Both the position numbers and the translations under genes were made by a program. The notes below the pieces were generated by a model, which was given only the letters and a program-made list of their open reading frames with translations, did no database searches and was not told where the DNA came from. This document shows, piece after piece, positions 16,891 to 25,276 of a DNA stretch of 64,000 nucleotides; within the stretch, counting starts at the first letter, position 1, and each line of letters opens with the position of its first letter. The DNA comes from a virus, in IMG/VR virus record IMGVR_UViG_3300032180_000385, positions 62,001 through 126,000 of that record, one strand, 5' to 3'.

Positions 16891-19260
16891 CTACTGGAAA
16901 TAGGTAATCACGAGCGCGTACCCGGCGGCGCCCTGAGCGCCCGCACCTGAAGACGTGCCGCCTGAGCATGCTCCTCCGCCTCCGCCACCGCCGCCAGTGT
17001 TCGCCTGAGGAGATGCCCCCGCCTGTGCCGCTCCGGTGATCGCCGCCGCCCCGCCACCGCCACCAGGCCCAGTTCCGCCTTGAAAGGCCGGAGCCGTACC
17101 GCTAGTCGGAGATGCCCCGCCGACAATACCGCCAGCAGAAGTATTGGCACTTGATCCCAGGAATGTATAATAACCGACTCCGCCATTGGCAGCCGTCGGC
17201 CCGGAAGCGATCACCCCGCCACCTCCGCCGCCGCCGCTTGTCGCACCTTGGACTGCGGCATCACTGGTTCCGCCGGTTCCTGTCGTTCCGGTACCACCCG
17301 CTCCACCGGTTGTCAGCCCGGATCCGCCTCCACCGCCGGCTGCCGTTCCCGACGCACCCGGCCCAGCCGCGCCTGCTGCTCCACCGTGCGCCCACAGATA
17401 AGAACCGAAAAACGTTCCTGATCCGGCAACGCCTGGGTTACCCGCGCCAGCCCCCGTAACGGCCGCTCCGCCCGCTCCCCCGGTGCCGAGGGTGACCGCG
17501 ACCGTGCCGGATAGCTGTGACGCCTGAAACATGGCCGTCGAATAGCCGCCTCCTCCGCCGCCACTACCGCCGACTGCGGCTCCGCTTGCCTCGAATGCCC
17601 CGGATCCGCCGCCACCGCCGTCCGCGACGAGGGCGACATAAACAGTCTGCGCTCCAGCTGGCTTCGTCCATGTTGCCGTGGAGGTATAAAAATTGACTTG
17701 CGGAGTGACAATTGAAGATCCGGGGGTGTCTAGATTAGTCCACGAGCCACCCGAACCGGTACCGGTAAAAATAGATTCGAGGTCTCCGGAAGCGACAGCG
17801 GTATAAACCCCGGTAGCAGGAGCGTAGTTAGCGTAGTTCCGGACCGAAATGCTCACCGGGCTGGCGCCGGCTGGAACGATGCAGGTAGCTTTCGGGCCAT
17901 TCAGCGTCACCAGGTCCAGGTTGACTCTGCACGGCCGTGTGCTCGCCGATCCGCTGATCGATATAATCGGAGCCTGATAAGCACCTGAGGAATACATCAG
18001 AGCTGATATACTATTAAAACTCCACTGACCGCCGATGACAGTAATAAGCGGATTACCAGCCTGCGGATAAACAGTTGTAAAGGCAATATCCTCAAATGAT
18101 ACCGGAGTCGGACTGAAACTATTGGTACCAAGGATAAATTGTGAACTGTTCTGCGACTGAATATTTTTAATTGTCGTCTGACCAGCACTATTATCAGTGA
18201 AATAAAAATCACACCAGTTCTGCGCTGGCTGGGCTCCGAGCAGAGCGAAACTAGAGCAATTTATCTTGTATCCGTAGTAGCACAGGTTAGCATCAACTCC
18301 GAGACCCCGGTGATCATAGTTGTTCCCGTTGCCGCCGCAGCCGAAGGCAAAAGCCACCAACCAGTTCCCGGTGCTGCTCCAGGATCCACCTGCCTGTCCT
18401 CCGGTTACGATAACATTTTCTAGCGTCGTGCCGTCGACCTGTCGGGCACCGTTTCCTTCTAGCGAGAGCCCAGTAATGAATTTAAGAGTACGAATACGAA
18501 TATCCCGGAAGCAGTTTCCCGAAGTCGACCGAGCTGCGACATTAGCCGATACAACAGCGACCGTTACGGTAACGGTTCCGGTGGCCGTGCAGTTCTGCGA
18601 CAGCGTCCACCCGACACCGGAAGTGGAGGTGAGAACAGTCGTCCCGCCGGGGATGCCGGTACCCGTTACCGTCGCGCCGACGTCGTAGGCCTGAGCCAGA
18701 GTGTTAGTTACGACCGCCGACCCGGAAATAGTTCCGCAGCCCGCGTCGGTCCGGCTGGCCGTCACCCAGTCGAGCCGGATGCCGTCAATGACCTGCTCGG
18801 TTCCGTCACCCGTGACCTCGAAGCCCTCGAACACCCCGTCCGCAGATCCGTTAACGAACAGCACCGCCTGGGTGAACCCGGTTCCGGACGCGCGGATGTT
18901 GGTCATCGCCGGGCCGTCGCCGATCAGCTTGAAGTTCTGCACCGACTGGATAATCAGGTCCGACGTTACTTTGTACGTACCGCGTGGGAGGTAGACCGGT
19001 GCGAGCGCTCCCCGGGTATGTGTGGCTGGAGCAGCATTGCCGGTGGCGGCGTTAATGGCCGCCTGAATCGCAGCGGTGTCATCGGTGGTGCCGTTGCCGG
19101 TCGCCCCGTACTGCGGGTCCTGCACGTTGATGACACCGCTGACACCGTTGACGCTGGCCAGGGATCCGTCAGCCTTGTGCGCGACCCGCAGCCAGGTATT
19201 GAGCTGCGTGCCCCATGAGTTCTGGCTAGCGCCCTGGCTGGGAAGGCTCGGCGTTGTCAT
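16891..19260 (-). CDS. large tailspike with beta-helix and glycine-rich tip
   Basis: 789 residues. N-terminal segment N-S-W-G-T-Q-L-N-T-W-L-R-V-A-H-K-A-D-G-S matches that of 13152-14540, so both probably use the same attachment site on the virion. A pectate-lyase-3-type beta-helix follows (D-D-T-A-A-I-Q-A-A-I-N, Y-L-P-R-G-T-Y-K-V). The last 260 residues are glycine-rich with many poly-Gly runs, as in tip adhesins of T-even and actinophage fibres. Role: receptor binding and perhaps glycan cleavage. Confidence 0.75.
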   Translation of the reverse strand: MTTPSLPSQGASQNSWGTQLNTWLRVAHKADGSLASVNGVSGVINVQDPQYGATGNGTTDDTAAIQAAINAATGNAAPATHTRGALAPVYLPRGTYKVTSDLIIQSVQNFKLIGDGPAMTNIRASGTGFTQAVLFVNGSADGVFEGFEVTGDGTEQVIDGIRLDWVTASRTDAGCGTISGSAVVTNTLAQAYDVGATVTGTGIPGGTTVLTSTSGVGWTLSQNCTATGTVTVTVAVVSANVAARSTSGNCFRDIRIRTLKFITGLSLEGNGARQVDGTTLENVIVTGGQAGGSWSSTGNWLVAFAFGCGGNGNNYDHRGLGVDANLCYYGYKINCSSFALLGAQPAQNWCDFYFTDNSAGQTTIKNIQSQNSSQFILGTNSFSPTPVSFEDIAFTTVYPQAGNPLITVIGGQWSFNSISALMYSSGAYQAPIISISGSASTRPCRVNLDLVTLNGPKATCIVPAGASPVSISVRNYANYAPATGVYTAVASGDLESIFTGTGSGGSWTNLDTPGSSIVTPQVNFYTSTATWTKPAGAQTVYVALVADGGGGGSGAFEASGAAVGGSGGGGGGYSTAMFQASQLSGTVAVTLGTGGAGGAAVTGAGAGNPGVAGSGTFFGSYLWAHGGAAGAAGPGASGTAAGGGGGSGLTTGGAGGTGTTGTGGTSDAAVQGATSGGGGGGGVIASGPTAANGGVGYYTFLGSSANTSAGGIVGGASPTSGTAPAFQGGTGPGGGGGAAAITGAAQAGASPQANTGGGGGGGGACSGGTSSGAGAQGAAGYALVITYFQ

Positions 19261-19292
19261 GCGGCTGCTCCCGGATCGCGAGTGTCCCCGCC

Positions 19293-19335
19293 GGCTCCGT
19301 CTCAGGCCGCAGCGCTACTGGCCTCTAGCGTATCA
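19293..19335 (-). promoter_or_regulatory. promoter with conserved leader motif
   Basis: TGATACGCT (extended -10), 14 bases, CTGCGGCC, then GGAGCCGG, upstream of 19260. This is the clearest copy; the -10 overlaps the end of the upstream gene. Confidence 0.65.
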
Positions 19336-19620
19336 GCCTTGGTTCCGCCCGTTTCGCTGGCTGAGCGCCGCCACATCGAAAACCGTGGCCGGAACCACCT
19401 TGCTGCCGCCTCCGGCCATAGAATCACGGAGACCCGTCAGGACATCCAGCCAGTTGCCTAGATCTTCAGCGCTGAGCAACGCGGTGAACGTAGTCGAGGC
19501 AGACCGCAGCGTGATCACGGCGAAAGTACCGGCAGGCGCATCGATGGTACCGGTCTCCAGGCGGACGGGCACCTGAGTGAGCAGCTGGTTCGCAGAATCG
19601 ACGAACGACGGAGTTGTCAC
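19333..19620 (-). CDS. small virion-operon protein, 95 aa
   Basis: Beta-rich N-terminal half (V-P-V-R-L-E-T-G-T-I, T-F-A-V-I-T-L-R-S-A) then a helix (L-G-N-W-L-D-V-L-T-G-L-R-D). Overlaps the upstream methyltransferase stop by ATGA. Function unknown. Confidence 0.55.
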   Translation of the reverse strand: MTTPSFVDSANQLLTQVPVRLETGTIDAPAGTFAVITLRSASTTFTALLSAEDLGNWLDVLTGLRDSMAGGGSKVVPATVFDVAALSQRNGRNQG

Positions 19621-21107
19621 GGCTTCTGCCAGATGCCTCGAATGACGTCTACATCATCGAGCACGACCCACCAGCTGTCCGGCGGCCTGGCAAGCAAGTT
19701 AACGCCGATGAGCACCGCTCCCCGCTTCATGTCCTCCTGCACCTTCCGCTCAAGCTGCGCCTGAAGCTCCCGGTCATGGAACGTCAGGTTGAGGAAGATG
19801 ATGTCCTGATCCCCGTACCCTTCGTAGCTAAGGGCATCACGACGGCGTACCCCGTCGAGGCCGAGCTTCCGCGCTTGATCGAGATACTCGGGTACTCGCT
19901 CGATGCCGGCTACCTCGAGACCAAAAATCTCCTGCGCGAGCAGCATCTTAGTACCGATCCCGCAGTTCCCGGTCATCACTACGTTCCCGCCGCGACGCAT
20001 AACCCAGAAGCCTGTCGGCACGGTAAAGCAGTAGGCCTTCCCGTCTTCGCTCGGCACCTTCAGGATATCCGTTTTCGGACGGCCTGCCATACCAACCATA
20101 GTGTTAGTATTGGCAAACACAGTGTAGTCAGTAGCATCCCCACGTCGATCTTCACGAAGTACCGCTCGGTACCCGCTGGCGGTCATCGCATACTGAATGA
20201 AGTCCGCTGATTCTCGGATACGCGTGCTAAATCGCCCGGCCCGTGATTCAGTTACACTGCCATCCCAGTGCAGGCATTCCTCTGAGATTACGCGAAGCTG
20301 CTCGGTCGAAGCAGGCCAGAACCCTTCATATGACTTCGTAGACCACGGCGGGATGAAACTGAAACGCACTGTTCGCGTATTGTCGAGTGATTCATGATAA
20401 GAAATTCCTGCTGCCGCAAGCAGTTCACGTGCACGTTCGATTTTTCGTGGCTTGCGAAACTTCAGAACCGCATTTTCAGGTCGCCGCAGATACCCGTCTG
20501 CGTTCACCATAACCTGAACCCTGATCTGTTCATCGGACAGCTCTACCTTGGTGCTGATCTGCGGGATAAACGTCGTCTGAAACTCGCCACTAACGCCTAG
20601 CGCTAGACGACCGTGCTCTGCTGCGAACTTTTCCGCCGTCCACACCGTAGGAACGCGACGCCTCTCTGCACCGGTGATCTTCCAGAACAGTACTCGGTGC
20701 TCTGCGGACAGACGCTGATTGATACCGTATTTGGTATGCAGGTCATAAAACTCATCGCATGACTTGACGATATAGCGCTCCGGCTGTACTAGCGCGCCCT
20801 CTCCAGTGTCCGGATCGTACTGCATCACCGGGCCGCCATCGTAGTCGACGATCCTGCACCAACCTGTCGGCGACAGGTACTCGCTGTCCGCATCAACGCA
20901 ACCGACCTCGAAGAAAACATCACCAGAAGCTTCCGGCAGTGCCTCAGCGAGCAAGGAGATGAACTCAGGTACCGAGAACGGCATCCACGGCAGGCTGTCC
21001 GGCTTCTCACGTCCGGCCGGATTGGTCATCCACTCGCGGTCCAGCTTTGCGACCGTGCGAAGCGTGTCAGCGATGTTCTTTGCGATGTGCTTACTGTTCG
21101 CGCTCAC
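19617..21107 (-). CDS. SAM-dependent methyltransferase split by an intein
   Basis: 496 residues as translated. N-extein 1-69 ends F-F-E-V-G; C-extein of 115 residues begins C-G-I-G-T-K-M-L-L-A. Splicing restores E-V-G-C-G-I-G-T-K, the SAM-binding motif I of class I methyltransferases. Motif II-like acidic end I-E-R-V-P-E-Y and motif IV-like D-I-I-F-L-N-L-T-F follow. Start GTG 21107, overlapping the small upstream gene by GTGA. Its neighbours are sugar genes, so the substrate may be a glycan or small molecule; this is inference. Confidence 0.8.
   Translation of the reverse strand: MSANSKHIAKNIADTLRTVAKLDREWMTNPAGREKPDSLPWMPFSVPEFISLLAEALPEASGDVFFEVGCVDADSEYLSPTGWCRIVDYDGGPVMQYDPDTGEGALVQPERYIVKSCDEFYDLHTKYGINQRLSAEHRVLFWKITGAERRRVPTVWTAEKFAAEHGRLALGVSGEFQTTFIPQISTKVELSDEQIRVQVMVNADGYLRRPENAVLKFRKPRKIERARELLAAAGISYHESLDNTRTVRFSFIPPWSTKSYEGFWPASTEQLRVISEECLHWDGSVTESRAGRFSTRIRESADFIQYAMTASGYRAVLREDRRGDATDYTVFANTNTMVGMAGRPKTDILKVPSEDGKAYCFTVPTGFWVMRRGGNVVMTGNCGIGTKMLLAQEIFGLEVAGIERVPEYLDQARKLGLDGVRRRDALSYEGYGDQDIIFLNLTFHDRELQAQLERKVQEDMKRGAVLIGVNLLARPPDSWWVVLDDVDVIRGIWQKP
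19965..20900 (-). mobile_element. intein (312 aa) with LAGLIDADG-like endonuclease, inserted in SAM motif I
   Basis: Starts C-V-D-A-D-S-E-Y-L-S (Cys1); block B region Q-R-L-S-A-E-H-R-V; ends G-G-N-V-V-M-T-G-N before Cys+1. Central part has two LAGLIDADG-like segments, V-Q-V-M-V-N-A-D-G-Y-L and S-E-E-C-L-H-W-D-G-S, separated by about 80 residues. As in the other two inteins here, the residue before the terminal Asn is Gly. The methyltransferase cannot bind SAM until it is excised. Confidence 0.85.
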
Positions 21108-21274
21108 GCGCTGTCCTCCGGCTCGTAGTCGTTGTCGATCTTCAGCGGCAAGACCGCGTCCGGGAGTTCCGGCAGCTCCTCGCCTGGCCTAGCGTTGCTC
21201 CAGTCGGGCTTGTCACCACCGCGGTGCTCCTCGGGCGGCAGCTTCGGCTTCTTGACTTCCCTTGTCTCTTCCAC
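21104..21274 (-). CDS. small acidic protein, 56 aa
   Basis: GTG start with GGAGGAAAC directly upstream. Acidic and Pro-rich: P-K-L-P-P-E-E-H-R-G-G and P-E-L-P-D-A-V-L-P-L-K-I. The stop overlaps the start of the methyltransferase as GTGA. Function unknown. Confidence 0.55.
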   Translation of the reverse strand: MEETREVKKPKLPPEEHRGGDKPDWSNARPGEELPELPDAVLPLKIDNDYEPEDSA

Positions 21275-21299
21275 GGTTTCCTCCGCTCCTGCTGGTGCC

Positions 21300-21335
21300 G
21301 GTCCGCTGCAGCGGCAACCTACGCTGCAGCGGACC
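21300..21335. repeat. perfect 14-bp inverted repeat, 8-base loop
   Basis: GGTCCGCTGCAGCG and its exact complement flank an 8-base loop, between the glycosyltransferase and the next small gene. There is no U-run after it on the minus strand, so a simple intrinsic terminator is unlikely. It may stabilise or partly terminate the transcript. Confidence 0.7.
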
Positions 21336-21349
21336 GAACTGCTGCCACC

Positions 21350-22423
21350 CTACGTCAGACCCCGTACCTGCGGAAAGAGGTTCTGATACGCATCGCGCCA
21401 TCGGGTCCAGTTTTTCTCGATCGTCCAGCTTCGAGCATCATCGCGGGCAGCCTCACCCAGCTTCAGGCGAAGGTTTTCGTCAGAAGCCAAAATGCTGAGA
21501 TACTTGAGCCACTCATGTTCATAGCGAACGAGGAATCCGTTCTCACCATGCCGGATAAAACCACTGTAAACCGGACAGTCAGTAGCGATCGACGGAATGC
21601 CGCGAGCTGCCGCCTCCAAAACCTTAATATTGCTCTTAGACAGATCGAATTCGGTAACGGCGAGCGGTGCGAGATTGATGTCGAAGTCAAGCGTCGCGTA
21701 ATAGCCTTCAGGGTCCTCGTACACCGGAACCCAGGGGCGGAACTTTGCCCGGTTCCCGACCTTGAAGGTTGGCCGGTAGTCAGTACCGCCGAGATGGAAA
21801 TCCCAGCCTGAAAATCGCTTCAGGAACCTGCGGACTGAACTGGTGATCAGGCTGACATCGATACCGTGACTGGCGCCTCCCTGCCAGCCGATGGACGGGC
21901 GCGACCTGACTCGGGGCGTTTCCGCTGAGCCTGTAACCTGACTGGGCGGTACCGTATCCAGCAGCCAAGCGGGGATGCAATTTGGCAGCACGGCGATGTT
22001 CTCGTTCCCGGTATGCTCATGGATAACCCGAGCCAGCTGATCGGTGGTCACGGTAACCAGGTCGGAAACTTCGGCCATGTGCGTCACAGCATCCTGGACA
22101 TCTCCCCGCTGGTAGAGGCTGTAAGCCTGGAAGTTGATCGGCGAGATGCTGAACACGTCGTCGTCGGTCTCATAGACGAGCCGTGATTGCGGGGTCCGAG
22201 CGCGACGCCAGGTTTCCAGCCCACGGTGCGTATTAAAACGCTGTCCGATGATGATGTCAAAGCCCTGCATGTCCCGGAGCGTGACCGGCGTCCTGTTGCC
22301 CTTGTCGTCGCTGGCCGACCGGAAGGTTACCTCATGACCGTGCTTTTCGAGCTGACGCAAAGGCAATTCAATCCGGTACCAGCAACATCCGCTTCCACCG
22401 TCATGACCTGCGAAGATCCTCAC
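21350..22423 (-). CDS. GT4-like (GT-B) glycosyltransferase
   Basis: 357 residues. N-terminal Rossmann half begins M-R-I-F-A-G-H-D-G-G-S-G. The C-terminal half has the nucleotide-sugar site of GT-B enzymes: F-D-L-S-K-S-N-I-K-V-L-E-A-A-A-R-G, then P-S-I-A-T-D-C-P-V-Y and G-E-N-G-F-L-V. It would transfer a sugar from a nucleotide donor in the cytoplasm. With the other glycosyltransferases, epimerase and reductase nearby it suggests assembly of a small glycan, on the virion or on host surface material. Acceptor unknown. Confidence 0.8.
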   Translation of the reverse strand: MRIFAGHDGGSGCCWYRIELPLRQLEKHGHEVTFRSASDDKGNRTPVTLRDMQGFDIIIGQRFNTHRGLETWRRARTPQSRLVYETDDDVFSISPINFQAYSLYQRGDVQDAVTHMAEVSDLVTVTTDQLARVIHEHTGNENIAVLPNCIPAWLLDTVPPSQVTGSAETPRVRSRPSIGWQGGASHGIDVSLITSSVRRFLKRFSGWDFHLGGTDYRPTFKVGNRAKFRPWVPVYEDPEGYYATLDFDINLAPLAVTEFDLSKSNIKVLEAAARGIPSIATDCPVYSGFIRHGENGFLVRYEHEWLKYLSILASDENLRLKLGEAARDDARSWTIEKNWTRWRDAYQNLFPQVRGLT

Positions 22424-22435
22424 TGTGCTCCCTCC

Positions 22436-22654
22436 TTACCGCTGTACTGACCCTGTTGACCAGATGCCCTGCTCGTAGTGCGTTTTCATCCGGTGGTAGA
22501 GAGCGTCCAGCTCAGCGCGGGTCATCACGAGAAGCTGACAGCGCAGTTCCTCGTCCGGCTCATCCTCTCGTTCGATGAAGATGCTCGCCTCTACCCAGTC
22601 GGTCTCCGCTTCGTTCAGCTCGCTTGCCTCAAGAGAAATCCGGGACTTACTCAC
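22436..22654 (-). CDS. small acidic protein, 72 aa
   Basis: GTG start overlapping the upstream stop as GTGA.  Acidic; middle strand E-A-S-I-F-I-E-R-E-D-E and a helix M-T-R-A-E-L-D-A-L-Y-H-R-M. Same operon as the glycosyltransferase. Function unknown. Confidence 0.5.
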   Translation of the reverse strand: MSKSRISLEASELNEAETDWVEASIFIEREDEPDEELRCQLLVMTRAELDALYHRMKTHYEQGIWSTGSVQR

Positions 22655-22761
22655 AGCTTTCCCTCCGCCTGCAGTCTCCGGGTCAGGCCAATTCTGTGCT
22701 CGACATCAAGCCGGACTCCGAACCTGGCGATGAACACCGGATTGGCAGTTATCACCGTCAT
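22651..22761 (-). CDS. 36-aa ORF duplicating the end of the PLD-like protein
   Basis: Reads T-A-N-P-V-F-I-A-R-F-G-V-R-L-D-V-E-H-R-I-G-L-T, which matches the C-terminal tail of the 23074 gene (S-A-N-P-V-F-L-A-R-F-G-A-R-L-D-T-E-H-R). Overlaps its neighbours as ATGA and GTGA. It is either a retained functional tail module or a remnant of a tandem duplication. Confidence 0.5.
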   Translation of the reverse strand: MTVITANPVFIARFGVRLDVEHRIGLTRRLQAEGKL

Positions 22762-22886
22762 GACCTGCGAAGATCTTCACCGCGCTGTCTCCTAACATAC
22801 GTAAGGCCGATACCATCGGGGTGATACCAGTCGCCAAACCACGCCGGAGCGCCAAGAAACCGAAGAAAGCACCAGAGATCCTTCAC
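22758..22886 (-). CDS. small basic/aromatic protein, 42 aa
   Basis: GTG start overlapping the upstream stop (GTGA) and a stop overlapping the next start (ATGA). Sequence begins M-K-D-L-W-C-F-L-R-F-L-G-A-P. The last 27 bases of this ORF repeat the first bases of the 21350-22423 glycosyltransferase in another frame, so part of it came from duplication. Function unknown. Confidence 0.4.
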   Translation of the reverse strand: MKDLWCFLRFLGAPAWFGDWYHPDGIGLTYVRRQRGEDLRRS

Positions 22887-23077
22887 CTGAACACCCCTCT
22901 CCGCTTTGCCGTCATCCGTTCAGCCTGCGTTCCGAACAGGGTAACTCGCTGCGCGTGCGGGTGCTCACGGGAGACAGTTCCGGTCCTAGTCGTGCATTTA
23001 GTTCCAGCTCGGGCATGGCAATACGGGCAGGCTACTCCGCTTTCCACCAGGCGCCGTGCGTCCCTGAGCGTGCTCAC
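22883..23077 (-). CDS. small zinc-finger protein, 64 aa
   Basis: C-P-Y-C-H-A-R-A-G-T-K-C then H-P-H-A-Q-R form the C-x2-C ... C ... H site common in small actinophage proteins. Overlaps both neighbours by four bases. Probably binds nucleic acid or protein; role unknown. Confidence 0.65.
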   Translation of the reverse strand: MSTLRDARRLVESGVACPYCHARAGTKCTTRTGTVSREHPHAQRVTLFGTQAERMTAKRRGVFR

Positions 23078-23697
23078 TTCTTCGCTGCCCTCGCCTGCTT
23101 TTTAGCCTGCCGTGATAGTCCGGTGCGGTGCTCCGTATCAAGCCGCGCGCCAAACCTGGCCAGGAACACCGGATTAGCGCTCACCAGCAATGTATTGTTT
23201 TGAGCCTTGTAGCCAGGAGCGGGCTTTACCGTCGGATCGAGACTGATGCCGGTTCCCTCACCGGACGCCGACCAGTTCGTTGAGCCCTCCCAGCCGAGAC
23301 CCTGCCCGACCAGTACCCCGCCCTTGGTATGGCTGATCTGACCCGTCGCGGACTCTGTGACTACGAACGAATTATAAAAACCCGGATCCGCTACCTCATC
23401 GGCTGCGAGGATAACCCTCTCATAACGACCCTGCGCCTGATAGCTGTCCAGAGTACCCTGAACGGACACGTTCGGATTCTTCAGCAAAGCCATGATGGCA
23501 TCGTTCAGCTCCCTGTCGTCATAGCCGAACATATCGATTTTCAGGCCCATTCTTTCATTAACAAGCAAATCGAGAAGAATGCCATGAACATCATCGCGGC
23601 CGACGAGAAACAGGTAATGATCACCGTAGCCGAGAGTCAAGACGCCTTCCGATGTATAACGGCCGAAACGAGCGAGTCGTGGGTCATCGTAAGTCAT
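23074..23697 (-). CDS. PLD-like (HKD) domain protein
   Basis: 207 residues. One HKD-like motif: S-H-T-K-G-G-V-L-V followed by W-E-G-S-T-N-W-S, as in phospholipase D/Nuc-type enzymes. The usual Asp four residues after the Lys is replaced, so the site is atypical. N-terminal part has L-F-L-V-G-R-D-D-V-H-G-I-L-L-D-L-L. One HKD per chain would need dimerisation. Possible nuclease or phospholipase-type enzyme. C-terminal tail is duplicated at 22651. Confidence 0.6.
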   Translation of the reverse strand: MTYDDPRLARFGRYTSEGVLTLGYGDHYLFLVGRDDVHGILLDLLVNERMGLKIDMFGYDDRELNDAIMALLKNPNVSVQGTLDSYQAQGRYERVILAADEVADPGFYNSFVVTESATGQISHTKGGVLVGQGLGWEGSTNWSASGEGTGISLDPTVKPAPGYKAQNNTLLVSANPVFLARFGARLDTEHRTGLSRQAKKQARAAKK

Positions 23698-24254
23698 GGC
23701 AAGAACCCCCAGGCTAGATGCCCGACCTGCCCCTGAACGCCTGTCACGTCGTCAGCTGCCTCCGTCACACCGAACCCCGGATGCCCAGTGGCGGCGCAGC
23801 GCCCGTAATCGTGATAAGCAATAAATCCGCCAGGCCGGATCAGCGGCAGTGTGAATGAAAGATCGGCTCGCACCGATTCCTCGCTATGATGAGCATCGAG
23901 GAACACGCCATCGAAAATAGGCGGATCGTGCCGCATTCTGGGCAGGGCATCCTCGAACCGCTCTTTCACCGGCGTAACGCGATCTGCTACCCCGTACCGG
24001 TGGATGGTGTTCCAGAAGATGTCCCAGGTGTCACCGCGGCCGGCCATGTCGTCACCCTGATGCCAGTCGACGGACACCACGTGATCCGCAACCGAAGCAA
24101 TCACCACCGTCGAGTAGCCATGGTAGGCACCCAGCTCCAGCACATACTTGTCCCGGCACAGTGCCGCCAGCGCGGTTGCCTCGGCCGGGGTAACAGCGGA
24201 GCTGACGTCGTACGGAAAAATGATCTGACGCTCGGGGCTATCTGTTTCGCTCAC
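23694..24254 (-). CDS. class I SAM methyltransferase (methyltransferase-24 type)
   Basis: 186 residues from GTG 24254. Motif I V-L-E-L-G-A-Y-H-G-Y-S-T, acidic end V-V-S-V-D-W-H-Q-G-D-D, and F-D-G-V-F-L-D-A-H-H-S near position 115, followed by G-G-F-I-A-Y-H-D-Y. This fits the small-molecule or sugar O-methyltransferase group often found with glycan genes. It sits between glycosyltransferases, so a sugar substrate is likely but unproven. Confidence 0.75.
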   Translation of the reverse strand: MSETDSPERQIIFPYDVSSAVTPAEATALAALCRDKYVLELGAYHGYSTVVIASVADHVVSVDWHQGDDMAGRGDTWDIFWNTIHRYGVADRVTPVKERFEDALPRMRHDPPIFDGVFLDAHHSEESVRADLSFTLPLIRPGGFIAYHDYGRCAATGHPGFGVTEAADDVTGVQGQVGHLAWGFLP

Positions 24255-24263
24255 TAGCTCATC

Positions 24264-24929
24264 CTAATCATTCCAGGCGCTCTTCCCTCTCGGTGCCCAG
24301 TGGCTGAGACCTCGCTCGGCGTGGTCATAGTACCAGCGCTGCTCATCGGTCGGATTTTCCAGATCCTCATACCAGGCAAGATGCTCGCCAATATAGGGAG
24401 GCCCGGTACGCAGCGCGCCATCCAGGTCGAACCCAGATCCTTCCCGGTACAGGGCGAGCGTGGTATCGATATCTGCCCGGTAGGCACCATCACCCAGTGG
24501 ATACTGCCAGAACTGAGTTTCGTGCCCGACGACCTGCTGCTTACGGGAGTAGTGATCTGGGAGGTTGTCGATGCGCAGCCCGAGTCCGGCCTTCGTTCGA
24601 TCCGGGTACTTATCCAGCAGGGAACCGAGATGCTGCGGCCAGTCCGGTGGGCAGTCGAGCGCAGGCACGACATCCGGATCAGTGACGATATATCGTTCGC
24701 TGCCGCGTGCCACGTTGAACGGCTCCCAGCCCCAGAGACCTCGCGGGTGGCCGCCGCCCCGGCGCAGAACCGTGATACCTCGTGCTTCCCAGGACCTAAG
24801 CAAGCTGAGCGCAGCAGGCCAGGTGCTGCCGTGATCAACGATGACAACTTCCAGCTGCGCGTCCATTAGTGCCTTCAGGCAGTACCGGGCATACGTTACC
24901 CGATCTCGGAAGATTACGAAGGCCTTCAA
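24264..24929 (-). CDS. GT-A type glycosyltransferase
   Basis: 221 residues. N-terminal V-I-F-R-D-R-V-T-Y, strand E-V-V-I-V-D-H-G-S-T, and a metal-binding D-x-D in I-V-T-D-P-D-V-V-P at about residue 83. C-terminal half has H-E-T-Q-F-W and Y-I-G-E-H-L-A-W-Y. It resembles GT2-family enzymes. Overlaps the upstream gene by four bases. Part of the sugar island. Confidence 0.7.
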   Translation of the reverse strand: MKAFVIFRDRVTYARYCLKALMDAQLEVVIVDHGSTWPAALSLLRSWEARGITVLRRGGGHPRGLWGWEPFNVARGSERYIVTDPDVVPALDCPPDWPQHLGSLLDKYPDRTKAGLGLRIDNLPDHYSRKQQVVGHETQFWQYPLGDGAYRADIDTTLALYREGSGFDLDGALRTGPPYIGEHLAWYEDLENPTDEQRWYYDHAERGLSHWAPRGKSAWND

Positions 24930-25276
24930 CCGCTCACGACTCCTGCTTCCGGCGCCCGGCGTCGGCGCCTCTTACGCGAAACTTCCGGCTCAACGACCAA
25001 CGCGACTTCTGGTTCCCGCGCAGCTTCCGGCACCTGCTCCGGCACCTCCATAACCGGCACAACTGCGGGCGTCTTATACCGCTGGCCGTCCAGGTAATAC
25101 GACTCGCTATAGCCGATGTGCTCCCGGGCAAGGATGGCCACCGGAGTCCAGGTACGCCCGCCGATCACTACTTCGGATGACTCACATCGATAACCGTCCT
25201 GACGGTGCACGATCGCAGCCGTAGCATCGATTAGCTGAACGCGCCGGTGATGCAGCTTGCAAGTGAGTCTCGTCAT
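24926..25276 (-). CDS. unknown protein with basic C-terminus, 116 aa
   Basis: N-terminal half beta-rich with C-K-L-H-H-R-R-V near the start; C-terminal half Pro/Glu-rich followed by R-K-R-R-R-R-R. It is translationally coupled to the glycosyltransferases on both sides. No family recognised. Confidence 0.5.
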   Translation of the reverse strand: MTRLTCKLHHRRVQLIDATAAIVHRQDGYRCESSEVVIGGRTWTPVAILAREHIGYSESYYLDGQRYKTPAVVPVMEVPEQVPEAAREPEVALVVEPEVSRKRRRRRAPEAGVVSG

